Positions 1-9,000 of a stretch of DNA of 64,000 bases are shown here, piece after piece (position 1 is the stretch's first letter; every line of letters starts with the position of its first letter). The stretch is taken from NCBI GenBank assembly GCA_902785785.1, contig CADAAA010000003.1, positions 124,001-188,000 of the forward strand, in the 5' to 3' direction. A program made the position numbers and the translations under genes. The notes under the pieces are model-generated. The model worked only from the letters and a program-made list of their open reading frames with translations. It searched no databases and had not been told where the DNA came from. Origin of the DNA: an uncultured Bacteroidia bacterium (GTDB lineage Bacteria > Bacteroidota > Bacteroidia > Bacteroidales > UBA932).

Positions 1-1
1 G

Positions 2-700
2 ATCGAGCCGCTCCTGCGCGCCTGGGGAGTGCCGGATGACCTCAAGTACCTGATGGTCATCGAGAGCAATGTCGATCCGAAGGCGGTCTCCACCGCCGGC
101 GCTGCGGGCTTCTGGCAGTTCATGAAGGAGACCGGCAGGAGTTTCGGACTGGTCGTCAACAACGAGGTCGACGAGCGGTACAACACCGAGAAGGCCACGC
201 TCGCCGCGTGCAAATACCTCAAGCAGGCTTACGCCAAATACAAGGACTGGCTTACGGCCGCCGCCAGCTACAACGCCGGCCAGGGCAATATCAGCAAGCG
301 CCTGACCGACCAGCACCAGACGTCCGCCATGGACCTCTGGCTGGTCGAGGAGACCTCGCGCTACATGTTCCGCATCCTTGCGGCCAAGATGTATTTCGAG
401 GATCCCTCCGCCTTCGGCTTCTATTTCACCCGCGAGGGGCTCTACCCCAACATCCCTCCGCGCGAGGAGGTCGAGGTCAGCGGCCCGATCGACGACCTTA
501 CCGTTTTCGCCGAGAAATACGGCGTCACTTACGCCGACCTCAAGCGGGCCAATCTCTGGCTGCGCGACTCCAAGCTTGTCAACAAGGAGCGCAAGACCTA
601 TTATATAGCTATTCCGGATGTCGAAGCCGAGAAATATGACCCTTCCAAGACCCGGGTACACAACCTCACCTGGGTCAAAGCCACACCACTTCTGCCATGA
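2..700 (+). CDS. MltD-like lytic transglycosylase, 3' part
   Basis: Peptidoglycan-cleaving lytic transglycosylase whose 5' end lies outside the window; the reading frame is open from base 2. The SLT domain is visible as YLMVIESNVDPKAVST followed by AAGFWQFM, with the Glu of VIES as the expected catalytic acid, and later ASYNAGQGN, the usual third SLT motif. The last 70 residues (IDDLTVFAEKYGVTYADLKRANL) resemble a LysM peptidoglycan-binding repeat, so the order SLT then LysM points to the MltD type. It should act in the periplasm. The stop overlaps the menA start in ATGA, so the two are probably translationally coupled. Whether more LysM repeats or a lipoprotein signal exist upstream cannot be seen. 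Confidence 0.85.
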   Translation: MEPLLRAWGVPDDLKYLMVIESNVDPKAVSTAGAAGFWQFMKETGRSFGLVVNNEVDERYNTEKATLAACKYLKQAYAKYKDWLTAAASYNAGQGNISKRLTDQHQTSAMDLWLVEETSRYMFRILAAKMYFEDPSAFGFYFTREGLYPNIPPREEVEVSGPIDDLTVFAEKYGVTYADLKRANLWLRDSKLVNKERKTYYIAIPDVEAEKYDPSKTRVHNLTWVKATPLLP

Positions 701-1602
701 CCCTTTCTTCCTGCCTTAAATCCATGCGTCTGAGGACTTTGCCGCTGTCTCTGTCCGGCATTGTCATGGGCGTTTTCCTAGCTGCGGCCGATTATCGTAT
801 CGCACCTTGGACGGTGGTTTTCCTAGCCTTGACGACTGTCTGCCTGCAGATCCTGAGCAATCTCTCCAACGAGCTCGGGGACACCTTGCACGGTACCGAT
901 ACTTCTGACCGGCAGGGGATACATTATTCCATCCAGGACGGGGAGATGACCGTTCCGCAGATGAAGCGGCTCATCGGCGTCATGGTGGCGCTGTGCTGCG
1001 TGTTCGGGCTGCTGATGATAAAGTTTTCCTTCGGGAAGGTTTTTGACTGGCATCCAATGACTTTCGTCGTGCTCGGTGCGGCCGCCATCTGGGCGGCGAT
1101 GCATTATACCCTGGGCGATAATCCCTACGGCTACCGCGGGCTGGGCGACCTGTTCGTATTCCTGTTTTTCGGCATCGCGACAGTGTGCGGAGGGTACTTC
1201 CTCTGCGCGCATGAGTTCCCTTCGTGGATACTCCTGCTGCCCGCGACCGCCATCGGCTGCTTCAGCGTGGCAGTGCTGAATGTCAATAACATACGCGACA
1301 TGAAGACCGATGCCGCCACGCGTGTGACGGTGGCGATGAAGTTGGGCGGGCGCAGCGCGCGCATCTACCAGACCGCGCTCATAGCGCTGGGCTGGGCCGC
1401 AATGCTGGCCTACTGCGCGCTGCGCATTTTCAGCATCTGGCACTACCTGTTCGTGCTGACGCTTCCGCTGTTCATCCTGCACCTCCGCGGGGTCTGGACT
1501 CGCGACGGCCGCGCCCTCGACCCCATGCTCCCGCTCCTCGTCATGAGCTCCTTCCTCTTCTCCCTCCTCGCCGGCCTCGGCTTCGTGGTATTCCTCTTCT
1601 AG
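697..1602 (+). CDS. menA: 1,4-dihydroxy-2-naphthoate polyprenyltransferase
   Basis: UbiA-family prenyltransferase that attaches the polyprenyl chain to DHNA in menaquinone synthesis. The 301-residue product is almost entirely hydrophobic helices. It carries the two Asp-rich regions of the family: NLSNELGDTLHGTD near residue 55 and NVNNIRDMKTDAATR near residue 200, followed by K-x-GGR. The length matches the family. The ATG overlaps the stop of the transglycosylase. menG, which methylates the MenA product, lies 1.1 kb downstream on the other strand, which supports the pathway call. Directly after the stop the DNA becomes a CT-rich tandem repeat. Confidence 0.9.
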   Translation: MTLSSCLKSMRLRTLPLSLSGIVMGVFLAAADYRIAPWTVVFLALTTVCLQILSNLSNELGDTLHGTDTSDRQGIHYSIQDGEMTVPQMKRLIGVMVALCCVFGLLMIKFSFGKVFDWHPMTFVVLGAAAIWAAMHYTLGDNPYGYRGLGDLFVFLFFGIATVCGGYFLCAHEFPSWILLLPATAIGCFSVAVLNVNNIRDMKTDAATRVTVAMKLGGRSARIYQTALIALGWAAMLAYCALRIFSIWHYLFVLTLPLFILHLRGVWTRDGRALDPMLPLLVMSSFLFSLLAGLGFVVFLF

Positions 1603-1844
1603 CGTCCCCTCGCGGCCCCTCCTCCCCTCGCGGCCCCTCCTCCTCCCGCGGCCCCTCCTCCTTCCGCTGCCCCTCCTCCTCCCGCGGCTCTTCCTCCTCC
1701 CGCTGCCCCTCCTCCTTCCGCTGCCCCTCCTCCTCCCGCTGCCCCTTCCCCTCGCCCGCAGCCCTTCTTACGCCCCCACGCCCTTTCTCCTCCCACGCCC
1801 TTTCTCCGCTCGCGGCCATTCCTCCTCCCGCGGCCGTTCACTCG
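1603..1844. repeat. CT-rich tandem repeat downstream of menA
   Basis: Low-complexity DNA built from variants of an approximately 18-bp unit, GCGGCCCCTCCTCCTCCC, starting immediately after the menA stop and degenerating toward 1840. One strand is almost purely pyrimidine. Open frames across it on either strand are repetitive Pro/Arg or Gly/Glu/Arg strings, not protein-like. No function can be assigned. Confidence 0.85.
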
Positions 1845-1873
1845 TTATCCCTCACCCGCCGGCTGAGGGATAA
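1845..1873 (+). terminator. Perfect 10-bp hairpin after menA
   Basis: TTATCCCTCA and TGAGGGATAA flank a 9-nt loop and form a perfect stem. There is no proper T tract (only TAAAATG follows), so termination is uncertain; it may equally be one more intergenic hairpin repeat. Confidence 0.35.
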
Positions 1874-1890
1874 AATGCCCCACTACTTTC

Positions 1891-2007
1891 TGCGCAGGAG
1901 GACTCCCGGGCTGCTCCCAGTCCTCCTACGCACGGGAAAACGCCCTCCAATGGCACTTTACTATTTGTAGGAGGATTCTTAACGCCCCCACGTTCCTCCT
2001 GCGCATA
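1891..2007. repeat. AGGAGGA/TCCTCCT hairpin repeats
   Basis: A hairpin with arms TGCGCAGGAGGA and TCCTCCTACGCA occupies about 1891-1936. A second, looser pair (TAGGAGGA and TTCCTCCTGCGCA) follows to about 2007. The same arm sequences recur in the 73-bp tandem repeat at 54871-55150, so this is a dispersed family. Confidence 0.7.
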
Positions 2008-2019
2008 AAGAGACCTATC

Positions 2020-2076
2020 GGCCTGTGCTTTCCTTATTGGCCTGTGCTTTCTTTATCGGCTTGTGCTTTCCTGATT
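2020..2076. repeat. Three tandem 19-bp repeats
   Basis: Units beginning GGCCTGTGCTTTCC start at 2020, 2039 and 2058. The array is bracketed by two copies of AAAGAGACCTATCGG. No coding potential or known site was recognised. Confidence 0.75.
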
Positions 2077-2210
2077 TCGGTTAAAGAGACCTATCGGCTG
2101 AAGGATAATTCACTTTCCCTGTCATCCTTCTACCTCAGGTCAAAGATTCCGAGCGTTTTTGCCTTTTTTCCGCGTTAATTATCCGGTCGCTCGGATGCTG
2201 GCTCGCCTTT

Positions 2211-2390
2211 TTCTGAACAAATCGGCCCTTTTTGTTCAGAAAACGAGCATTCCTGCTTGAATCTGAATAATTTGGCGTGATTTGTTCAGAAAACGAGCGT
2301 TTCTGCTTGAATCTGAATAATTTGGTGTGATTTGTTCAGAAAGGGGACGTTTTTCTTCGAATCTGAACAATTTGACATCGTCTGTTCAGA
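2211..2390. repeat. 50-bp hairpin array A
   Basis: TTTGTTCAGA recurs at exactly 2231, 2281 and 2331, with a variant at 2381, giving a 50-bp period. An inverted repeat TTCTGAACAAA / TTTGTTCAGAA opens the array at 2211-2241. Inside the array each unit has CTGAA-type and TTCAG arms about 27 bp end to end, separated by a linker of about 23 bp. The arm sequence CTGAACAAA is shared with the array at 55201. Confidence 0.85.
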
Positions 2391-2728
2391 TTGTGTTTGA
2401 TAGCGGCCGAAAGATAAAAAGGGGGGGTGATGAGGAGGATAGACCGGGTGATTTTGAGTTGCCGGGTAGTCCTGTAGGGCCGGGCGATTTTGAACGGTCG
2501 TGTGGATACTGGGGACAAGTTGATTCTCAGTGGATGGCAGAAACAAGGGACGTGTGATCGTGTGGGGAGTGTGATACTGATGGATGGGGATAGGGTAATC
2601 CTAACCAGCAGGGTGGCCTGAACGGCGGGGAGATAATGGGGCAGAGGGGTCTGGGGAGAAGTTTTGGGAGGTGGTTATGGGGAAGATAGTTCCGGGTGCT
2701 GGTCCTGGGGAGGAAGTGTAGGTGGCGG
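2391..2728. other. Gap without recognisable gene
   Basis: After the 50-bp array the DNA up to the menG stop is G-rich and irregular. Short open frames exist on both strands, but none resembles a protein family or has plausible codon usage. No terminator or RNA was recognised. Confidence 0.5.
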
Positions 2729-3583
2729 TCAGGGCTTGAGGCCGATGTACATGCGGCAGATGCCGAGGGTGAAGGCCTTGTGGCGTACGCCGGCGTAGCC
2801 GCAGGCGCGCATCGTGGCCATCCACTCGTCGCGGCCGGGGAAATTCAGCACTGACGCAGGGAGATACCGGTACGCAGCCTTGTCACCGGAGATCTTGCCG
2901 CCGATGATTGGGAGAGGGCCGGTGAAATACAGTTTGTAGAACCAGCGGATTACCGGGTTGGACGGGACTGAGAGTTCAAGGATGACGAGTTTGCCGCCGG
3001 GCTTCAGGACACGGAGGATCTCACGCAGGGCTGTCTCGCGGTGTTCGAAGTTCCTGATGCCGAAAGCGATTGTGACACAGTCGAATGCGGCATCGGCGTA
3101 GGGGAGGGCCTCGCTGTCGCCCTGCACGCAGGCGACGCGGTCCTCCAGGCCGGCGGCCGCGAGCTTGGCCCGCATCACGGCCAGCATGCCCTCGGAGAGG
3201 TCAAGGCCGGTGACGCGGCTGCCGGGCGCCATCGCGCGGGCAATGGCGATGCTGAAATCGCCCGTCCCGCACGCGATGTCAAGGATCTCCTGCGCGGCAG
3301 GATGCCCGACTATGCCGCTAGCGCTCTGAACGGCAGTGCCGTTTGCGCTCTGCGCGGTTTGTCGCGCAGTGCCGGAGGCTGGGCGCGTGGCGGCTTCCGG
3401 ATCGCTTCGGGGCCCGGTGTCGGCGCTAGCGCTGGCGCTGGGCGCCGGAGCTTTGCGGACGATCTCCTTGATCGCCCGCCGGCGCCAGCTGCGGTCAATA
3501 CCGAGTGACATTATATGGTTCAGGCGGTCGTAGTCTCCGGCGATCCCGTCGAACATCTGCTGTATCTTCTCCTTTTTCGGCAT
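2729..3583 (-). CDS. menG: Demethylmenaquinone methyltransferase (UbiE/MenG)
   Basis: SAM-dependent methyltransferase for the last step of menaquinone synthesis. The family N-terminus MPKKEKIQQMFDGIAGDYDR is present, then LNHIMSLGIDRSWRRR, the SAM motif I LDIACGTGDF near residue 101, and downstream motifs AFGIRNFEHRE and LRVLKPGGKLVILELS. I start at the Met of MPKKEK rather than 51 bases upstream, because the family starts there. The odd part is residues about 45-97, an Ala/Ser/Thr-rich stretch between the N-terminal helix and motif I where family members normally have only a short link. A TAnnTTTG box ends 8 bases before the ATG, so the mRNA may be almost leaderless. Confidence 0.93.
   Translation of the reverse strand: MPKKEKIQQMFDGIAGDYDRLNHIMSLGIDRSWRRRAIKEIVRKAPAPSASASADTGPRSDPEAATRPASGTARQTAQSANGTAVQSASGIVGHPAAQEILDIACGTGDFSIAIARAMAPGSRVTGLDLSEGMLAVMRAKLAAAGLEDRVACVQGDSEALPYADAAFDCVTIAFGIRNFEHRETALREILRVLKPGGKLVILELSVPSNPVIRWFYKLYFTGPLPIIGGKISGDKAAYRYLPASVLNFPGRDEWMATMRACGYAGVRHKAFTLGICRMYIGLKP
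3293..3451 (-). repeat. In-frame hairpin-rich insertion in menG
   Basis: DNA encoding residues about 45-97 of MenG. It is a chain of short inverted repeats (ACGGCA/TGCCGT; CTGCGCG/CGCGCAG; CCGGA/TCCGG) with the palindromic GCTAGCGC near both ends. The reading frame is kept and the product is low-complexity Ala/Ser/Thr. It looks like a palindromic repeat that entered the gene in frame. Confidence 0.6.
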
Positions 3584-3590
3584 ACTTCGG

Positions 3591-3598
3591 CAAATATA
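3591..3598 (-). promoter_or_regulatory. menG promoter -7 box TATATTTG
   Basis: The minus strand carries TATATTTG, an exact match to the Bacteroidetes -7 consensus TAnnTTTG. It ends 8 bases upstream of the chosen ATG at 3583, so transcription would start at or next to the start codon. No clear TTTG -33 box was found. Confidence 0.5.
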
Positions 3599-3639
3599 GC
3601 GATTTTCCAGCAGGGTCGGTTCATTTTGCAGCACCCTTC

Positions 3640-3936
3640 GGGAAAAATGGCAGTGGATAAAGCACGGTCTTGGCTCAGTGAGAATACGCTCGTGAGCAAG
3701 GTCTCAATTGAGTTTTTCGGGAAAAAAGTAGTGGGCAAAACTGGGCCTTGGCTCAGTGAAAAAATGCTAGTGGGAGAAGCCAGTACTAGGGCTTCTGTGA
3801 AAAACATCCGCGGGCAAGGCGGCAGCAGTGGCCTCTGCGGGCAGTGTCTCTCGGCTCTGCTGCCTCCGCGGCCGCCGCGCGCTGCCCAAAGGGGCCGCGG
3901 AATCCTTTCGCTCGAAAGCAGAGAACTTCCGCCTCC
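3640..3936. repeat. 77-bp imperfect tandem repeat in menG-araC gap
   Basis: AGTGGATAAAGCACGG at 3652 and AGTGGGCAAAACTGGG at 3729 begin two similar 77-bp segments that share CTTGGCTCAGTGA. A third, weaker copy (CTTCTGTGAAAAACATCC and GGGCAAGGC) follows. The rest of this gap to 3936 is GC-rich DNA in which no gene or terminator was recognised. Confidence 0.5.
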
Positions 3937-4806
3937 CTACCCGGCGGGGGTGAAGTGCTGGTCGCGGTAGCGCTGGGGCGAAACGCCGGAGAAGCGCTTG
4001 AAGGTGCGGGTGAAATAGGACAGGTCGTCGTACCCCAGGGTCAGCGCGATGGACTTGATGTTGGCGTTGCTCGTGGCGAGCAGGACCATGGCCCTTTCCA
4101 TCTTTACCCTTGTAATATACATGTTGGGAGTCTCCCCGGTCTCTTTCTTGAACAGCCTGATGAAGTGCTCCATGGAGAGGGAAGTGCTGTCTGCCAGTTC
4201 CTTGACCATTATCTTGTTGCCGATGTTCTTCCGGATATAATTCAGTGCGATCCTGATCCTCTCATCCTTGGAGGAAGACTTGGGCCTGGCTGCCTCCAGG
4301 AACCTGGAGGTCAAGATATACACTATGCCACGGGACTCGACTATGTCCTGGAACTCCCTGGTCTTGTTGATGCGTATGTTCTCGATCAGGGTTGAATGGT
4401 TGTCGTAACTCTTGGGATTGGACTGCTGCAGCCGGCCCTTCGGATTCAGCTCGCAGAGCCTCTGGAAGAGCTTGGAATCGCCTTCATGGGGAGCAACCTC
4501 GAAAGGGAATTCGTACTCTTCGAAGATCTTGCTCTTGGACTGCACATCCTCATAGATATGTATATAGTAATGCTCGAAATGTTCGTTACATATATTGGTG
4601 TGCCTGGTGAAAGAAGGAACGATATAGAGCTTGCCCGGATAAAGGTCATGGACGCCGTCCTCCATCCGTATCTGTGCGTGACCGTCAGTGACATAGTATA
4701 GCCTGGTGAAAGGACTGGAGACATCCTTCCAGTTCCAGTCACTGTTGTGGACAGCATATCCGACATTGAGGACCAGAAGCCTCAGGTCATCGACAGAATA
4801 ATCCAT
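3937..4806 (-). CDS. AraC-family regulator, sugar-binding type
   Basis: 289-residue transcription factor. Residues about 15-100 look like an AraC-type cupin effector domain (FTRLYYVTDGHAQIRMEDG, LYPGKLYIVPSFTRH). Residues about 185-285 form the double HTH: IMVKELADSTSLSMEHFIRL then IKSIALTLGYDDLSYFTRTF, with FKRFSGVSPQRYR as the signature. It is divergent from the reductase and the SusC/SusD locus across a 175-bp AT-rich gap. No hybrid two-component system or anti-sigma/sigma pair is in the window, so this is the best candidate regulator of that locus. The effector is inferred to be a sugar and cannot be named from sequence. Confidence 0.88.
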   Translation of the reverse strand: MDYSVDDLRLLVLNVGYAVHNSDWNWKDVSSPFTRLYYVTDGHAQIRMEDGVHDLYPGKLYIVPSFTRHTNICNEHFEHYYIHIYEDVQSKSKIFEEYEFPFEVAPHEGDSKLFQRLCELNPKGRLQQSNPKSYDNHSTLIENIRINKTREFQDIVESRGIVYILTSRFLEAARPKSSSKDERIRIALNYIRKNIGNKIMVKELADSTSLSMEHFIRLFKKETGETPNMYITRVKMERAMVLLATSNANIKSIALTLGYDDLSYFTRTFKRFSGVSPQRYRDQHFTPAG

Positions 4807-4874
4807 GGCGATAGCTTAAAAATAGCAATCGCAATATAGCAATTTTCTGATATAAAATTGATAAAACGTTTCAA

Positions 4875-4882
4875 TATTTTTG
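4875..4882 (+). promoter_or_regulatory. Candidate promoter of the reductase/PUL operon
   Basis: TATTTTTG matches TAnnTTTG in the divergent AraC-reductase gap. It would give a leader of about 90 nt. There is no clear TTTG at the expected -33 distance, which would suit activator dependence, but that is inference. Confidence 0.4.
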
Positions 4883-4981
4883 CACATGTCAAAATAATCC
4901 AACTATTTGTAAATAATTTTCCAACTACTTCCGGGTTTCTACCGTAATTTTATAAACGAAACTGGATAACCAATCTTTTTT

Positions 4982-5929
4982 ATGAATTATAGGGAAATCG
5001 GTCGGACAGGGATGGTAGTCTCCGAATTGTCCTTCGGATGCTCCTCGCTTGGAGGGGTATTCCGGAGCGTAAAGGAGCAGGAAGCCATCGAAGCTGTCTT
5101 TACTGCCATCGAGTGCGGCATCAACTTCTTGGATGTCTCGCCATATTACGGGCATTACAAAGCTGAAACCGTGTTGGGCAAGGCCCTGAAGTCCATTCCC
5201 CGTGACAAGTACTATCTGTCCACCAAGGTCGGCAGATACGGCAAGGACGGGGTCAATATCTGGGACTATTCAGCCAAGAGGGCGAAGGAGAGCGTGTATG
5301 AGAGCATGGAGCGCCTGAACATCGACCACATCGACCTTATCAATGTCCACGATATAGAGTTCCAGGCCTCCCTGCCCGGCGGCCTGAAAAAGGTGGCGGA
5401 AGAGACTCTTCCCGCGCTCCATGAGCTGAAGGAGGAGGGTGTTGTCGGCCATATCGGCATCACGGACCTGCAGCCCGAAAACCTTAAATGGGTTATTGAC
5501 AATACCGAAAGCGGGCTGGTCGAGTCCGTCCTCTGCTTCTGTCACTACTGCCTGAACGATACTCTGATCCTGGATTACCTCGACGAATTCGAGCAGAAGG
5601 GCGTCGGCGTCATCAATGCTTCGCCCTTGTCCATGGGACTGCTCTCCGAAAGGGGTATCCCCGACTGGCATCCCGCCCCGAAGACATTGGTAGATGTCTG
5701 CGCGCAGGCGGCAGAATACTGCAAGGGCGTCGGTTACCCGATAGAGAAGCTCGCCATGCAGTTCGCCACCGACAATCCTAGGATAGCCACGACCCTGTTC
5801 AGTTCGGCCAATCCCGACAATGTCAGGAGGAATGTCGCATACGTTGAATCCGAAACCGATGCAGCCCTGCTGGAGGCGGTCACGAAGATTATCGAACCGC
5901 ACTTCGGCGAGCGATGGAATAATACTTAA
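4982..5929 (+). CDS. Aldo/keto reductase, L-galactose/L-fucose dehydrogenase-like
   Basis: 315-residue NAD(P)-dependent aldo/keto reductase. The catalytic set is visible: Asp51, Tyr55/56 in DVSPYYGHY, Lys82 in STKVGRYG and His123 in NVHDIEF. The segments VHDIEF, CHYCLND, KGVGVINASPLSMGLL and PDWHPAP closely resemble plant L-galactose dehydrogenase as I remember it. L-fucose is 6-deoxy-L-galactose and the operon carries a GH95 fucosidase, so oxidation of released L-fucose or L-galactose is the likely role. It is cytoplasmic, having no signal peptide. It is 128 bp upstream of susC in the same direction. The exact sugar and cofactor are not determined. Confidence 0.85.
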   Translation: MNYREIGRTGMVVSELSFGCSSLGGVFRSVKEQEAIEAVFTAIECGINFLDVSPYYGHYKAETVLGKALKSIPRDKYYLSTKVGRYGKDGVNIWDYSAKRAKESVYESMERLNIDHIDLINVHDIEFQASLPGGLKKVAEETLPALHELKEEGVVGHIGITDLQPENLKWVIDNTESGLVESVLCFCHYCLNDTLILDYLDEFEQKGVGVINASPLSMGLLSERGIPDWHPAPKTLVDVCAQAAEYCKGVGYPIEKLAMQFATDNPRIATTLFSSANPDNVRRNVAYVESETDAALLEAVTKIIEPHFGERWNNT

Positions 5930-6057
5930 AGTTTGTTTGTTTGGTTAATGGTTGGTTCCGGGGCAGCCTCCCTCGCTGGGAAGCGCGGGAGGCAAAGGCC
6001 CCCAGGGAACAAGATTGAAAACGAAAGAATTACATTCACCATACTAATTCTATAACC

Positions 6058-9000
6058 ATGATGAAAAAACATCTCTTGTTTGTGCTGGCGTTCTTCTTGA
6101 TAGTATGCCAGTCCGCCTTTGCCCAGCAAAGGACAATTACCGGAGTCGTTACGGATGAGAACAACGAACCCCTGGTGGGTGTCGCCGTTCTCCTTCAGGG
6201 TAGCGTCTCCGTAGGAACGATCACGGAACTTGACGGAACCTATTCAATTTCAGTCCCTTCGTCAGGCGCCGTCCTCCAGTTCTCTTCCCTCGGCTACCTC
6301 TCCCAGACGGTTCCCGTAGGACAGTCGAACAACATCAACGTGTCCCTTGCACTTGACAACATGCAGCTGCAGGAGACGGTGGTGGTCGGATATGGTGTCC
6401 ACAAGAAGGAGACATTGACCGGATCCATCGTGACCGTCAAGGGCGATGAACTCACGAAGAGCCCTTCTCCGAACCTCGGTTCGTCCCTCGAAGGCCGTCT
6501 CCCCGGCCTCATCGTGAACCAGCGTTCCGGTGAGCCCGGACGTGACGACCCGTCCATCCACATCCGCGGTTTCAGTACTTTCGGCACCACGACCCCGCTT
6601 TACATCATCGACGGTGTCGAGCGTGACGGCATGACCCGCTTGAACCCTGATGATATCGAGAGCATCACCGTCCTGAAGGACGCATCGGCCGCTATCTACG
6701 GAGCCCGTGCTGCTAACGGTGTTATCCTCATCACCACAAAGAAGGGACAGGAAGGAAAGACCAGCTTCTCGGTTGATTTCAGTACTTCCTTCTCCAGCCC
6801 TACCAAGATCCCTAAGATGCTCGATGCAGTCACCTACTCCGAGGTCTACAACGAAGGCGACTGGGACAGGAAGGGCAGGCCGGCGAACTACAATCCCGCC
6901 ATCGCCCTTTCCGATATCGAGAAATACCGCAACGGTTCTGACCCCGTCCTCTATCCGAACACCGACTGGGTAAAGGAGACCCTCCGTCCGTACGCACTCC
7001 AGACCCGTACCAGTGTCCAGGCTTCCGGCGGTACCAAGAACGTCCGTTACCTCCTTTCCTTCGGCGCAAGGACCCAGGGACCTGGCTTCTATCACCAGCT
7101 TGAGGAGTACAACCAGTACACCTTCAGGACCAATGTAGAGGTTGACTTCAGCGATTACTTCACCGTAGGCGCCAACATCAGCGCCATCCTTTCCAACGAG
7201 ACCCACAGCCATGTGAGCACCCACGACAACTTCGTGAACATCCTCATGGCCGACCCTCGTCTCATCGCTGTCTATCCCAACGGACTTATCGCTCCCGGAC
7301 GACTCGGAGAGAACCCCCTCCTGCTCGATACGCGCGGTTACAACAAGACCTGGAGGTCTCCTATCTATTCCACCTTCACCGCGACCTACAAGATTCCGTG
7401 GGTGGAAGGCCTCAGGGTAGATGCCTCCTTCAACTACGACATCTCCACCTCGAAGAACAAGGTATGGTCCATTCCTTACTTCTATCACGAGTACAACGTG
7501 AACACCGGAGAGTATGACTACAAGCAGGGTACCGGCCAGAGCACCGTCACGCTCACCGACACCTACAACTATGGTACTAACATGCTCTACAACTACCGTA
7601 TCACCTATGACAGGTATTTCGGTGACCATCGCGTAGCCCTCATGGTCGGTCAGGAGCAGCAGATCAACCAGAGTTCCTCGGCAATGGCCAGAAGGCAGAA
7701 CTTCATCAGTACCGCGATCGAAGAGATCAACGTCGGTAGCACCGCTGCGGAAGACAAGGACAACTCCGGTTCTTCTTCGAAGACCGCCCGTAACAACTAT
7801 TTCGGCCGCTTCAACTACGAGTATGCATCGAAGTATCTGTTGGAGCTCCTGTTCAGGTATGACGGATCCTACAAGTTCCCTAAGGACAAGCGCTACGGCT
7901 TCTTCCCTGCAGCTTCGTTCGGATGGCGTATCTCCGAGGAGCCTTTCATCAAGAACAACGCCCCTTGGATCAACCAGTTGAAGCTCCGCGCATCACTCGG
8001 ACAGACCGGTAATGACGCCGTCTCCGCTTACCAGTACATGCAGAATTACAGTTTCGGAGGCAACTTCATCTTCGGAACCAGCACCTCTGCAGGTATCCAG
8101 CCCGGCACCATGCCTAACCCCAACATCACCTGGGAGAGGAGTACGAAGTACGACCTCGGTCTTGAGACCACCCTTTGGAACGGCCTTCTCGGCGCTGAGA
8201 TCACGGTCTTCAAGGAGAAGCGCAACAACATCCTTACCGCCAGGAACCTCTCTATCCCGAGCACCTTCGGTTTCTCCTCTCTCCCTAACGAGAACATCGG
8301 AAAGATCGAGAACCACGGATATGAGATCGTCCTGAGCCATCGCAACAGGGTGGGTGATGTGGCCTATAACGTATCCGCCAACATGTCGTACGCCAAGAAC
8401 ACCATCATCTTCATGGATGAGACCCCGAATGTGGAAGAGTATCAGAACCGTACCGGCCACCCCATCGGCGCCGGCCTCTACTACAAGGCTGACGGCATCT
8501 TCCACACCCAGGAAGAGCTCGACTCCTATCCTCACCACAGCAGGACCCACGTCGGAGACCCCAAGATCATCGACCTCAACAATGACGGCAAGATCAACTC
8601 CAACGACCGTTTCCGCTTCGACTACGATGCCACGCCTAGGTATGTCTTCGGACTCAACTTCGGTGTCAATTACAAGAACTTCGATCTCAGCATGCTCATC
8701 CAGGGCCAGGCCGGAGCTTACAACTATGACGACGAGTATGTCAAGCTCGGTGCTTCCGACTACAGCAACAGTACCGTACACAGGTCCATCAACCGCTGGA
8801 CCGTCGACAATCCCAACGGTACCATGCCGAGAGCGGACTGCTACCAGCCCGGTAGCTCCACCTTCTTCCTCCATAACGCTTCGTTCGTCCGTCTGAAGAA
8901 TATCGAATTCGGCTATACCATCCCCAAGAGTGTCATGAGCCGTATCGGCTTCAACTCCTGCAGATTCTATGTCAGCGGATTCAATGTCCTGACCTGGGCC

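Noticed and set aside
1541-1841. Gly/Glu/Arg-rich minus-strand frames after menA
   Set aside because: Read-through of the CT-rich tandem repeat; no start context or homology.
5930-6057. Riboswitch or promoter in the reductase-susC gap
   Set aside because: Only a GGGAGGC-type hairpin and T/G-rich start were seen; no TAnnTTTG box or known RNA motif.
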